16,295 nt of DNA from Flavobacteriaceae bacterium UBA7446 (GTDB lineage Bacteria > Bacteroidota > Bacteroidia > Flavobacteriales > Flavobacteriaceae), in the NCBI GenBank assembly GCA_002478685.1, contig DLPY01000076.1:470-16764 (forward strand). The letters run 5' to 3'. The notes below the pieces were generated by a model, which was not told the DNA's origin, ran no database searches, and saw only the letters and a list, made by a program, of their open reading frames with translations. Position numbers and translations under genes: made by a program. Shown here piece after piece: positions 6,638 through 13,785 of this stretch (position 1 is its first letter; the number at the start of each line of letters is the position of its first letter).

Positions 6638-7416
6638 ATCAACCGTTAGCATATGTACATTCCAATGCCAAAATTGCCAAAAATGTGGTCATTGAACCCT
6701 TTACAACTATACATAAAGATGTTGTTATTGGGGAGGGTACATGGATAGGTCCGAATGTAACAATAATGGAGGGCGCTCGAATTGGTAAGAACTGCAATAT
6801 TTTCCCTGGTTCCGTAATTAGCGCAGTGCCACAAGACCTAAAATTTAGTGGTGAAAACACAACTGCTGAAATCGGCGATAATACAACCATTAGGGAGTGT
6901 GTTACCATTAACCGTGGAACAAATTCCAGAGGAAAAACAACTATAGGCAGTAACTGTCTTATCATGGCGTATTCGCACGTGGCGCACGACTGCATTGTTG
7001 GGGATAACTGTATTTTTTCTAACAACAGTACTCTTGCTGGGCACATAACTGTGGGAGCACATGTTATTTTAGCAGGGATGACTGCCGTACATCAGTTTTG
7101 CTCAATAGGAGACCATGCATTTGTAGCAGGCGGGTCGTTAGTTCGTAAAGATATTCCACCGTTTGTGAAGGCAGCAAGGGAGCCGCTTTCTTATGCGGGT
7201 GTAAATTCGGTAGGCTTACGCAGAAGGGGTTTCGATTCAAGTAAAATTCGAGAAATCCAAAACATTTACCGCATTCTTTACCAAAAGAATTTTAACAATA
7301 CACATGCCACACAAATCATTGAAGCTGAAATGGAAGCCTCAACGGAGCGGGATGATATTTTGCAGTTTATCAGACAATCGCAGCGTGGTATTATGAAAGG
7401 ATATATACAAAGCTAA
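6634..7416 (+). CDS. lpxA: UDP-GlcNAc acyltransferase LpxA
   Basis: LpxA transfers an (R)-3-hydroxyacyl chain from ACP to the 3-OH of UDP-GlcNAc, the first step of lipid A synthesis. At 260 residues it is standard length. Residues 1 to about 185 form the hexapeptide-repeat beta-helix, beginning with the family pattern AYVHSNAKIAKNVVIEPF. The catalytic histidine is H118 in YSHVAHDC, equivalent to E. coli H125, with TLAGHITVG and AVHQFCSIGDHAFVAGGS following. The C-terminal part is helical (VGLRRRGFD, then RIL). It starts within the lpxC-fabZ stop (ATGA, 4-nt overlap) and is followed after one base by efp (TAATATG). The order lpxD, lpxC-fabZ, lpxA is the usual Bacteroidota arrangement. Distinguished from LpxD by its length, the absence of the N-terminal uridine domain and its C-terminal helices. 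Confidence 0.96.
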   Translation: MNQPLAYVHSNAKIAKNVVIEPFTTIHKDVVIGEGTWIGPNVTIMEGARIGKNCNIFPGSVISAVPQDLKFSGENTTAEIGDNTTIRECVTINRGTNSRGKTTIGSNCLIMAYSHVAHDCIVGDNCIFSNNSTLAGHITVGAHVILAGMTAVHQFCSIGDHAFVAGGSLVRKDIPPFVKAAREPLSYAGVNSVGLRRRGFDSSKIREIQNIYRILYQKNFNNTHATQIIEAEMEASTERDDILQFIRQSQRGIMKGYIQS

Positions 7417-7417
7417 T

Positions 7418-7984
7418 ATGGCATCAACTTCAGATATTCGTAAAGGGCTATGCATCCATTACAACAATGATATATATAAAATCATTGAATTTTTACACGT
7501 AAAACCCGGAAAAGGACCTGCATTTGTACGTACCAAATTGAAAAGTGTAACTTCTGGTAAAGTAGTAGACAACACCTTTTCATCAGGTCACAAAATTGAT
7601 GCTGTTCGAGTGGAAACCAGAAAATATCAATTTTTATACGCAGAAGGTAGTGTGTATCATTTTATGAATACGGAAGATTACAATCAAATTGAATTGCAAG
7701 AGAGCATTTTAGACCAACCAAAATTGATGAAAGAAGGTGAAGTTGTTACGATCATGATTAATACCGAAGATAGTAGCCCACTTTCTGTAGAAATGCCAGC
7801 GAGTGTTATTTTGAAAATTACACATACCGAACCAGGCGTAAAAGGCAATACGGCAACTAATGCAACAAAGCCAGCAACTGCAGAAACAGGCGCTAAAATA
7901 AATGTGCCGCTTTTCATCAATGAAGGGGACAAAATCAAAGTTGATACTGAAAAAGGAACATACATAGAACGATTTAAATCATAG
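7418..7984 (+). CDS. efp: Translation elongation factor P
   Basis: EF-P enters the ribosomal E site and relieves stalling at proline runs. The 188-residue length and three beta-barrel domains are typical. The conserved loop is VKPGKGPAF, in which K32 matches the lysine that is modified in E. coli (K34); which modification, if any, is used here cannot be told, and no epmA/epmB gene is in the window. Domain 2 contains YLFLYAEG-like sequence (YQFLYAEGSVYHFMN), and domain 3 ends with FINEGDKIKVDTEKGTYIERF, the usual C-terminus. It sits inside the lipid A/fatty acid cluster, one base after lpxA and one base before sucD, so it is almost certainly co-transcribed with them. None of the proteins read in this window contains three prolines in a row, so the neighbours give no direct reason for the linkage. 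Confidence 0.96.
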   Translation: MASTSDIRKGLCIHYNNDIYKIIEFLHVKPGKGPAFVRTKLKSVTSGKVVDNTFSSGHKIDAVRVETRKYQFLYAEGSVYHFMNTEDYNQIELQESILDQPKLMKEGEVVTIMINTEDSSPLSVEMPASVILKITHTEPGVKGNTATNATKPATAETGAKINVPLFINEGDKIKVDTEKGTYIERFKS

Positions 7985-7985
7985 C

Positions 7986-8858
7986 ATGAGCGTATTAGTA
8001 AACAAATCATCCAAAATTATTGTACAAGGATTCACAGGAAGTGAAGGCACCTTTCACGCAACTCAAATGATTGCCTATGGCACCAATATTGTTGGCGGCG
8101 TTACCCCTGGAAAAGGCGGACAAACACATCTTGATAAACCTGTGTTTAATACTGTTGTAGAAGCAGTAGAAACAGTAAAAGCAGACACCTCTATTATTTT
8201 TGTACCACCAGCTTTTGCAGCAGATGCCATTATGGAAGCTGCAGAAGCAGGTATTAAAGTTATTATTACCATCACAGAGGGTATTCCTGTTAACGATATG
8301 GCTAAGGTCATGCAGTACCTCAAAGATAAAGACTGTCGCATGGTTGGACCAAATTGCCCCGGTGTAATATCGCCTGAAGAAGCGAAAGTAGGTATCATGC
8401 CAGGTTTTGTGTTTAAAAAAGGAAATGTAGGGATTGTATCAAAATCTGGTACACTTACCTATGAAGCAGCAGACCAAGTGGTAAAAGAAGGATTTGGTAT
8501 TACTACGGCTATTGGAATTGGGGGTGATCCTATTATTGGTACAACTACCAAAGACGCCGTTCAGCTACTAATGGAGGACGACGAAACAGAATGCATTGTC
8601 ATGATTGGGGAAATTGGCGGTCAACTTGAAGCAGACGCCGCTTACTGGATAAAATCTCAGGGCAATCCAAAACCAGTTGTTGGTTTTATTGCTGGTGAAA
8701 CCGCACCCAAAGGAAGAACTATGGGGCACGCAGGTGCTATTGTTGGTGGTACTGAAGATACTGCCGAAGCTAAAAAAACAATTATGAAAGTATGCGGTAT
8801 TCACGTGGTGGATTCACCTGCAGCAATAGGAGAAACAGTTGCAAAAGCACTGGCTTAA
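7986..8858 (+). CDS. sucD: Succinyl-CoA synthetase (ADP/GDP-forming) alpha subunit
   Basis: The alpha subunit of succinyl-CoA ligase, a TCA-cycle enzyme that makes ATP or GTP from succinyl-CoA; the beta subunit SucC is not in the window. The protein has 290 residues, matching the family. Seen in order: the CoA-binding Rossmann region with VQGFTGSEGTFH at about 13-24 and GGVTPGKGG at 37-45, FVPPAFAADAIMEA, GPNCPGVISP at 121-130, GIVSKSGTLTYEA, GIGGDPIIG, GEIGG, and the phosphohistidine H248 in TMGHAGAIV. Codons and context look native. It begins one base after efp and ends two bases before fabG. sucC and sucD are neighbours in many bacteria, so their separation here is a point of interest, although it is common in Bacteroidota as far as I recall. 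Confidence 0.96.
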   Translation: MSVLVNKSSKIIVQGFTGSEGTFHATQMIAYGTNIVGGVTPGKGGQTHLDKPVFNTVVEAVETVKADTSIIFVPPAFAADAIMEAAEAGIKVIITITEGIPVNDMAKVMQYLKDKDCRMVGPNCPGVISPEEAKVGIMPGFVFKKGNVGIVSKSGTLTYEAADQVVKEGFGITTAIGIGGDPIIGTTTKDAVQLLMEDDETECIVMIGEIGGQLEADAAYWIKSQGNPKPVVGFIAGETAPKGRTMGHAGAIVGGTEDTAEAKKTIMKVCGIHVVDSPAAIGETVAKALA

Positions 8859-8860
8859 TT

Positions 8861-9607
8861 ATGGATTTAGTCAAAGGAAAAAACGTCATTATTACAGGTG
8901 GCAGTAGAGGCATTGGAAAAGGAATTGCACAAGTGTTTGCTCAACACGGAGCAAACATCGCTTTTACTTACAGTTCATCTGCGGTTCCTGCCGAGAAATT
9001 AGCACAAGAATTAACTGCTTTAGGCGTAAAGGCAAAAGCTTATCAATCTAATGCTGCAGACTTTGAATCGGCGCAGCAGTTAGCTGCATATGTATTGGAG
9101 GAATTTGGCAGTATTGATGTGCTTATCAACAACGCTGGTATCACTAAAGATAACCTGTTGATGCGCATTTCAGAAGATGATTTTGATAAAGTTATAGAAG
9201 TAAATCTAAAGTCTGTATTTAACATGACTAAAGCCGTGCAACGAACAATGTTAAAGCTACGCCGTGGGAGTCTTATCCATATGAGTTCTGTAGTAGGTGT
9301 GAAGGGAAATGCAGGTCAAGCAAATTATGCGGCTTCCAAAGCAGGTATTATTGGTTTTTCCAAATCAGTCGCATTGGAGCTAGGTTCAAGAAATATTCGT
9401 TCAAATGTGATTGCACCTGGTTTTATTGAAACCGAAATGACTGAAAAGCTTCCTGAAGATGTTGTCGCACAATGGCGTGCTGGTATACCGCTCAAGCGTG
9501 GCGGTTCACCTAGAGATGTTGCTAACGCTTGTTTATTTTTAGCCTCCGATTTATCGGCGTATATCACAGGTCAAGTCTTAAACGTTGATGGGGGTATGTT
9601 AACTTAA
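8861..9607 (+). CDS. fabG: 3-oxoacyl-ACP reductase FabG (short-chain dehydrogenase)
   Basis: An NADPH-dependent short-chain dehydrogenase, 248 residues, best read as FabG, which reduces 3-oxoacyl-ACP to (R)-3-hydroxyacyl-ACP. Motifs: TGGSRGIGKGIA cofactor loop at 12-23, NNAGITKDNLLMRI at 90-103, catalytic S143 (MSSVVG), Y156 and K160 (NYAASK), and the C-terminal signature TGQVLNVDGGM. The match to NNAGITxDNLLMRM and GxxGQANYAAxKAG is what separates FabG from generic family members. Its product is the substrate of LpxA and LpxD and of FabZ, so placement in this cluster fits. The start at 8861 (MDLVKGKNVIITGG) lies 2 nt after the sucD stop; a longer in-frame start at 8792 lies inside sucD and is rejected. 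Genomes often carry more than one fabG-like gene, so its being the main FabG is inferred. Confidence 0.88.
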   Translation: MDLVKGKNVIITGGSRGIGKGIAQVFAQHGANIAFTYSSSAVPAEKLAQELTALGVKAKAYQSNAADFESAQQLAAYVLEEFGSIDVLINNAGITKDNLLMRISEDDFDKVIEVNLKSVFNMTKAVQRTMLKLRRGSLIHMSSVVGVKGNAGQANYAASKAGIIGFSKSVALELGSRNIRSNVIAPGFIETEMTEKLPEDVVAQWRAGIPLKRGGSPRDVANACLFLASDLSAYITGQVLNVDGGMLT

Positions 9608-9618
9608 TTTTTTATCTC

Positions 9619-10437
9619 ATGAATAAATTTCCAAAACTCGGACTACCTCTAGTAGTCATCATTTTATTAAGTATTATTTTTATTGCAAAGTCTTCTGTCA
9701 ATATCGGATATGGTGAAGCAGGGGTTTTGTTTAAAACCTTTGGAGGAGGAGTTGTTACAGATAAACCTCCATTAGGTGAAGGGTTCCATATTATTGCGCC
9801 ATGGAATCGAGTGTACATTTATAATATCAAACAACAAGAAGAGTTTGAAAGTGGTATGCGTGTACTTTCTTCCAACGGATTGGAAATTTCATTAGATGTT
9901 TCCGTATTGTATCAACCAAAGCTTGACCAGTTGGGGTTGTTACACAAAACCAAAGGGGAAAATTACCTTGGCATTGTAATTGTCCCTGAAATTCGTGCTG
10001 TAGCGCGTTCTGTAATTGGACGCTACACACCAGAGCAATTGTATTCTACTAAGAGAGATGCGATTCAGAACGAAATTTTTGAAGAAACCAAACGAAAAGT
10101 AGAAGGTCAGCATGTGCAATTGAATTCGGTTTTGGTACGTGATGTAACCCTTCCTACTTCAATAAAGGAAGCAATACAGCGCAAACTTACACAAGAACAA
10201 GAAGCGTTGGAGTATGAATTCCGATTGGAAAAAGCACGTCAAGAGGCTGAAAAAGTACGTATTGATGCAGAAGGGAAGGCAGCAGCTAACCGTATTTTAG
10301 CTGCCTCATTGACATCGAATATTCTAAAAGACAAAGGCATTGAGGCTACCTTAAAACTTGCTGAATCAGCCAATTCAAAAATTGTGATTGTTGGAAGTGG
10401 AAAAGATGGATTGCCACTAATTTTAGGAAACCAGTAG
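9619..10437 (+). CDS. SPFH/prohibitin-family membrane protein
   Basis: A 272-residue SPFH (band 7) protein of the prohibitin type. One N-terminal membrane segment lies at about residues 8-24 (LPLVVIILLSIIFIA) with a short basic N-terminus. The SPFH domain follows (VNIGYGEAGVLFKTFGG; LGEGFHIIAPWNRVYIY), then VRDVTLPTSIKEAIQRKLTQEQ and a charged, heptad-rich helix to about 235 (EYEFRLEKARQEAEKVRIDAEGKAAAN), likely a coiled coil for ring assembly. Such proteins form large membrane-bound assemblies and in bacteria often associate with FtsH-type proteases; that role is inferred. It starts 11 nt after fabG and is the last gene before the his leader. No convincing terminator of its own is seen, so the his attenuator may also stop transcription coming from this cluster. 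Confidence 0.9.
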   Translation: MNKFPKLGLPLVVIILLSIIFIAKSSVNIGYGEAGVLFKTFGGGVVTDKPPLGEGFHIIAPWNRVYIYNIKQQEEFESGMRVLSSNGLEISLDVSVLYQPKLDQLGLLHKTKGENYLGIVIVPEIRAVARSVIGRYTPEQLYSTKRDAIQNEIFEETKRKVEGQHVQLNSVLVRDVTLPTSIKEAIQRKLTQEQEALEYEFRLEKARQEAEKVRIDAEGKAAANRILAASLTSNILKDKGIEATLKLAESANSKIVIVGSGKDGLPLILGNQ

Positions 10438-10450
10438 GATTTTAAAAAAA

Positions 10451-10468
10451 AGTTAGATATTTGTAACT
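10451..10468 (+). promoter_or_regulatory. Promoter-like region of the his operon
   Basis: GATATTTG at 10456-10463 differs from TAnnTTTG only in the first base and ends 7 nt before the leader-peptide ATG. It is flanked by the inverted repeat AGTTA (10451-10455) and TAACT (10464-10468). No TTG lies at a suitable distance upstream. The position is right for the his promoter, but the match is imperfect. Confidence 0.3.
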
Positions 10469-10470
10469 AA

Positions 10471-10524
10471 ATGAAAAAAACTTATACACACCACCACGTA
10501 AAGCTGTCGTTTCAAACGAACTAG
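10471..10524 (+). CDS. hisL: Histidine operon leader peptide
   Basis: A 17-codon frame encodes MKKTYTHHHVKLSFQTN and ends with TAG at 10522-10524. Codons 7-9 are three consecutive CAC histidine codons, rare by chance in so short a frame and expected for a his attenuator. The ATG is preceded by an A-rich stretch (ACTAA) and no Shine-Dalgarno, as for other genes in the window. The antiterminator arm at 10510-10518 overlaps codons 14-16: a ribosome waiting for His-tRNA at codons 7-9 leaves it free, while one reaching the stop codon covers it. No catalytic role is expected for the peptide. The 66 nt between its stop and hisG contain the terminator hairpin. The coupling of His codons, alternative pairings and the downstream hisG makes this assignment strong without homology. 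Confidence 0.92.
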   Translation: MKKTYTHHHVKLSFQTN

Positions 10525-10560
10525 GTGAGGTATATCTAAAACCAACTAACCCGTTTGAAG
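10510..10560 (+). promoter_or_regulatory. Antiterminator of the his attenuator
   Basis: TTTCAAACG at 10510-10518 can pair with CGTTTGAAG at 10552-10560: eight Watson-Crick pairs plus one U-G, closing a 33-nt loop. The 3' arm takes up seven of the eleven bases of the terminator's left arm (10552-10558), so the two structures exclude each other. TCAAACG occurs twice (10512-10518 and 10565-10571), as expected for competing arms. Stalling at the leader His codons should favour this form and let transcription enter hisG. Confidence 0.85.
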
Positions 10561-10581
10561 CAACTCAAACGGGTTTTTTTT
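10548..10581 (+). terminator. Intrinsic terminator of the his attenuator
   Basis: A perfect 11-bp stem, AACCCGTTTGA (10548-10558) with TCAAACGGGTT (10565-10575), closes a 6-nt loop AGCAAC. The run of eight T begins at 10574, at the base of the right arm. It ends 9 nt before the hisG ATG, so it terminates within the leader. Formation is expected when the leader peptide is fully translated (histidine sufficient). Confidence 0.93.
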
Positions 10582-10590
10582 GTATCAATT

Positions 10591-11454
10591 ATGAAAAAAG
10601 AAAATATACGTATTGCAATTCAAAAGTCAGGAAGACTTAATGAAGATTCGCTGAAATTACTCAAGGATTGTGGTATTTCTATTAATAATGGGAAAGAACA
10701 ACTCAAAACCACATCGTCGAATTTTCCTATCGATATTTACTATTTGCGCAATGGTGATATACCACAATATCTTCGTGATGGGGTAGTGGATTTGGCAATT
10801 GTAGGGGAAAATCTGTTGATTGAAAAGGGTGATGATGTCAAGGTTTTGGGAAATTTGGGCTTTTCAAAATGCCGTGTGTCTATTGCTGTTCCCAAAGAAG
10901 CAGCATATAATGGCGTAGAAGATTTGGCAGGTAAACGCATTGCTACCTCGTATCCAAAAACCGTTCAAAAATTCCTTTCAGATTGGGGAATTGAAGCTGA
11001 TTTACACATAATTAACGGCTCGGTGGAGATTGCCCCAAATATTGGCCTTTCAGATGCTATTTGCGATATTGTATCTAGTGGTTCTACGCTTTTTAAAAAC
11101 AATCTTAAAGAAGTTGAGGTGTTGTTTACATCTGAAGCTGTTTTGGTAGGAGGTAATATCTTGTCTGATGAAAAAAAGAAAATTCTTGACTCCCTTTTGT
11201 TCCGAATTCGAGCGGTATTGGCTGGAAAAAATTCCCGCTATGTGATTATGAATGTTCCTAATGAGGCTATTTCAGATATTTCAAATATTCTTCCTGTGTT
11301 AAAAAGCCCAACTGTAATGCCTTTAGTAGAAGAGGGGTGGAGTTCATTGCACTCGGTAGTGAATAAAAATAGCTTTTGGGAAATGGTAGATGAACTAAAA
11401 GCGGCGGGTGCCCGTGATATTTTAGTATGTCCAATTGAACGAATGATACAATAA
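10591..11454 (+). CDS. hisG: ATP phosphoribosyltransferase, long form (HisG)
   Basis: HisG catalyses the first step of histidine synthesis, joining ATP and PRPP to give phosphoribosyl-ATP. The 287 residues correspond to the long form that needs no HisZ. Residues 1 to about 205 carry the two catalytic lobes: RIAIQKSGRLNEDS at 7-20, VDLAIVGENLL at 66-76, GKRIATSYPKTV at 114-125, and the PRPP-binding segment LSDAICDIVSSGSTL at 153-167. From about 210 to the end is the ACT-like regulatory domain that binds histidine (SPTVMPLVEEGWSSLHSVV, then ARDILVCPIERM). This predicts feedback inhibition by histidine in addition to attenuation. The ATG at 10591 is chosen because it begins the conserved N-terminus directly; an in-frame TTG at 10555 lies within the terminator hairpin. 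The stop shares one base with the hisD ATG (TAATG). Confidence 0.96.
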   Translation: MKKENIRIAIQKSGRLNEDSLKLLKDCGISINNGKEQLKTTSSNFPIDIYYLRNGDIPQYLRDGVVDLAIVGENLLIEKGDDVKVLGNLGFSKCRVSIAVPKEAAYNGVEDLAGKRIATSYPKTVQKFLSDWGIEADLHIINGSVEIAPNIGLSDAICDIVSSGSTLFKNNLKEVEVLFTSEAVLVGGNILSDEKKKILDSLLFRIRAVLAGKNSRYVIMNVPNEAISDISNILPVLKSPTVMPLVEEGWSSLHSVVNKNSFWEMVDELKAAGARDILVCPIERMIQ

Positions 11455-12740
11455 TGCGTTCTATAACCAATCCACCTCGAGATACTTGGGAAGCGTTAAC
11501 CAAACGCCCAGTTGCTGATTTTTCTGCGGTAGAACCTATCGTAGACGAGGTTTTTAATGCCGTCAAAGCCAATGGCGATTCGGCTGTTCGTAAGTTTACT
11601 AAAACTTATGATAAGATTATGGTTGATGATATTATCATTTTGCAAGATGCCTTATCTAATGCAAAAAATGAATTGTCGACAACTTTGGTTGGTGCCATAG
11701 ACCTTGCCTACGATAATATTTATGCTTTTCACAAAGCCCAAGAAACGAGCCTAGTACAGGTAAGCACAATGAAAGGGGTAGACTGTTGGCAAGCCAAAAA
11801 GCCTATTGAAAAAGTGGGCATTTATATTCCAGGTGGAACTGCGCCCTTGTTTTCTACAGTGTTAATGCTTGCTATTCCAGCACAAATTGTAGGGTGTAAA
11901 CAAATCGTGCTTTGCACCCCGCCAAATAGTTCTGGTATACCTGCTGCTATTCGCTATTCAGCCTATAAATGTGGGGTCACGATAATTGCGCAAATAGGAG
12001 GAATTCAAGCGATTGCTGCCATGACATTTGGAACGGAATCTGTTCCGAAAGTGTATAAAATTTTTGGTCCTGGAAATCAATTTGTAACTGTAGCCAAACA
12101 AAAAGCTACACAATTTCAAACAGCTATTGATATGCCTGCAGGGCCATCTGAACTGCTAGTGGTAGCAGACGATTCTGCCAACCCAGCTTACGTTGCAGCG
12201 GATTTACTTTCACAAGCAGAGCATGGCGTGGACAGTCAAGTTATTTTAGTTACTACAGCTAAGAAAATAATCAAAAAGATACAAAGCGAATTGGAAAAGC
12301 AACTGACACTTTTACCTCGAAAAGATATTGCACAACAAGCACTAGATAATTCATTGAGTATCTTTTTTGATGATGAATCAACAGCATTAGATTTTATCAA
12401 TACCTATGGACCGGAACACTATATCGTTTGCACTCAAAATGAGGAAATTTTTGTGGATGGAATTCAAAATGCTGGTTCTGTGTTTATTGGGAATTATACC
12501 CCTGAAAGTGCTGGCGATTATGCCTCGGGAACAAATCACACGTTGCCTACCAATGGCTACACCAAACAATATAGCGGAGTAAACCTAGATGCATTTACAA
12601 AAGCCATTACCTATCAGCGTATTAGTGCGGATGGAATTAAAAAGTTGGGGCCAAGTATTGAAGCTATGGCTGAGGCAGAAGGGCTATTTGCACACAAAAA
12701 TGCGGTTACCCTTCGTTTAAAGGATTTAAACAATGGCTAA
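11454..12740 (+). CDS. hisD: Histidinol dehydrogenase (HisD)
   Basis: Zinc-dependent NAD enzyme that oxidises L-histidinol to histidine in two steps, the end of the pathway. The protein has 428 residues, the usual size. Recognisable stretches are KPIEKVGIYIPGGTAPL at 116-132, FGPGNQFVTVAKQ at 204-216, DMPAGPSELLVVADD at 226-240 and NAGSVFIGNYTPESAGDYASG at about 339-359. Zinc ligands by alignment from memory are Q254 and H257 (SQAEHGVDSQ), D355 and H414 (FAHKN); the catalytic pair is E321-H322 (GPEHY). All are present, so the enzyme should be active. It begins on the last base of the hisG stop and overlaps hisC by 8 nt (ATGGCTAA), the same overlap form seen at lpxD/lpxC. Confidence 0.97.
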   Translation: MRSITNPPRDTWEALTKRPVADFSAVEPIVDEVFNAVKANGDSAVRKFTKTYDKIMVDDIIILQDALSNAKNELSTTLVGAIDLAYDNIYAFHKAQETSLVQVSTMKGVDCWQAKKPIEKVGIYIPGGTAPLFSTVLMLAIPAQIVGCKQIVLCTPPNSSGIPAAIRYSAYKCGVTIIAQIGGIQAIAAMTFGTESVPKVYKIFGPGNQFVTVAKQKATQFQTAIDMPAGPSELLVVADDSANPAYVAADLLSQAEHGVDSQVILVTTAKKIIKKIQSELEKQLTLLPRKDIAQQALDNSLSIFFDDESTALDFINTYGPEHYIVCTQNEEIFVDGIQNAGSVFIGNYTPESAGDYASGTNHTLPTNGYTKQYSGVNLDAFTKAITYQRISADGIKKLGPSIEAMAEAEGLFAHKNAVTLRLKDLNNG

Positions 12741-13785
12741 AACATTTGATTTATTGCAATATGCAAGACCCGAAATGCTGACACTAAAACCTTACACTTC
12801 GGCACGGGATACGTTTACCGCTACAGAAAGGGAATGGACGTTTTTGGATGCCAACGAAAATCCAAATACTACAGCAGTAAACCGTTATCCAGATCCAAAT
12901 CAATTGGAACTAAAGAAAAAAATAGCTGCACTTCGTAACTGTTCCGTTGATCAACTTTTAATTGGAAATGGTAGTGATGAAGTCTTAGATTTGATATTTA
13001 GGGCTTTTTGTACTCCCAATAAAGATAATGTAATAATTATGCCTCCTACTTACGGAATGTATGCTGTATTGGCTAACATCAATGGCGTGGGTATCAAAGA
13101 GGTACCACTTACGGCTGATTTTCAATTAAACACTAAGAAAATCCTATCAACCGTTAACCCAAATACCAAGGCTATTTTCTTTTGTAGCCCCAACAATCCT
13201 AGTGGTAACCTATTCAAAAGGTCAGATATTAAGCAATTGTTAAACGGTTTTGATGGAGTAGTGGTTATAGACGAGGCATATATTGATTTTACAGATGGGC
13301 CTAGTTGGATTACTCAATTAGATAGCTATCCTAACCTGATGATTACACAAACCCTTTCGAAAGCCTTTGGACTTGCCGGATTAAGATTAGGTATTGCTAT
13401 CGGACACCCCAGCATCATCGATCTGCTACACAACATTAAACCACCTTACAATATCAATACCCTTAGTCAGCAAAAGGCAATTGAATCACTAACAGATAAC
13501 GAAAAGGTATACAAACAAATAAAAGAATTGCTTACGGAGCGCAGAAGGGTAGCGGCTTATTTAAGCGAACTGGAATGGGTGGAAACCGTATTTCCATCAG
13601 ATGCCAACTTTTTGTTGGTACGTGTTGATGATGCTAACAAACGTTATGAAGCTTTGTTGACTCGAAAAGTCGTGGTCCGCAATCGAACCACACATACAAA
13701 TTGTGAAAATTGCCTTCGTATCACTATCGGTACTGCTAAGGAAAATAATCAGCTTATAGAAGCATGCAATAAAATAACATTATGA
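12733..13785 (+). CDS. hisC: Histidinol-phosphate aminotransferase (HisC)
   Basis: PLP-dependent class I/II aminotransferase that converts imidazole-acetol phosphate and glutamate to histidinol phosphate. 350 residues. Motifs: LDANENPN at 38-45, where HisC enzymes have the substrate-binding N-E-N-P; GNGSDEVLD at 78-86; CSPNNPSGN at 151-159; VVIDEAYIDF at 177-186 with D180 and Y183 contacting PLP; the Schiff-base lysine K210 in TLSKAFGLAGLRLG; and VVRNRT near the C-terminus, which contains the substrate-carboxylate arginine. A cobyric-acid decarboxylase-like (CobD) reading is possible from fold alone but is excluded by position in the his operon. Starts inside hisD (8-nt overlap) and overlaps hisB by 4 nt (ATGA). 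Confidence 0.96.
   Translation: MAKTFDLLQYARPEMLTLKPYTSARDTFTATEREWTFLDANENPNTTAVNRYPDPNQLELKKKIAALRNCSVDQLLIGNGSDEVLDLIFRAFCTPNKDNVIIMPPTYGMYAVLANINGVGIKEVPLTADFQLNTKKILSTVNPNTKAIFFCSPNNPSGNLFKRSDIKQLLNGFDGVVVIDEAYIDFTDGPSWITQLDSYPNLMITQTLSKAFGLAGLRLGIAIGHPSIIDLLHNIKPPYNINTLSQQKAIESLTDNEKVYKQIKELLTERRRVAAYLSELEWVETVFPSDANFLLVRVDDANKRYEALLTRKVVVRNRTTHTNCENCLRITIGTAKENNQLIEACNKITL

Noticed and set aside
6639..7062. Open frames on the minus strand within lpxA, and similar ones within lpxD, efp, sucD, fabG and hisH
   Set aside because: They lie entirely inside strongly supported genes, have no recognisable motifs and biased composition; they mirror the codon usage of the sense genes.
4216..7416. 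lpxD and lpxA hexapeptide-repeat regions as DNA tandem repeats
   Set aside because: The periodicity is at the protein level (left-handed beta-helix); the DNA itself is not a near-identical repeat.
10438..10470. Terminator for the SPFH gene
   Set aside because: The region is A-rich with a 5-bp inverted repeat around the promoter-like box but has no GC-rich stem and no T-tract.
10555..10590. Upstream TTG start for hisG adding 12 residues
   Set aside because: It lies in the terminator stem-loop and adds residues unlike any HisG; the ATG at 10591 begins the conserved N-terminus.
12030..12047. Inverted repeats GGAAC/GTTCC and CGGAA/TTCCG in hisD
   Set aside because: Only 5-bp stems inside a conserved coding stretch with no T-tract; expected by chance at this length.
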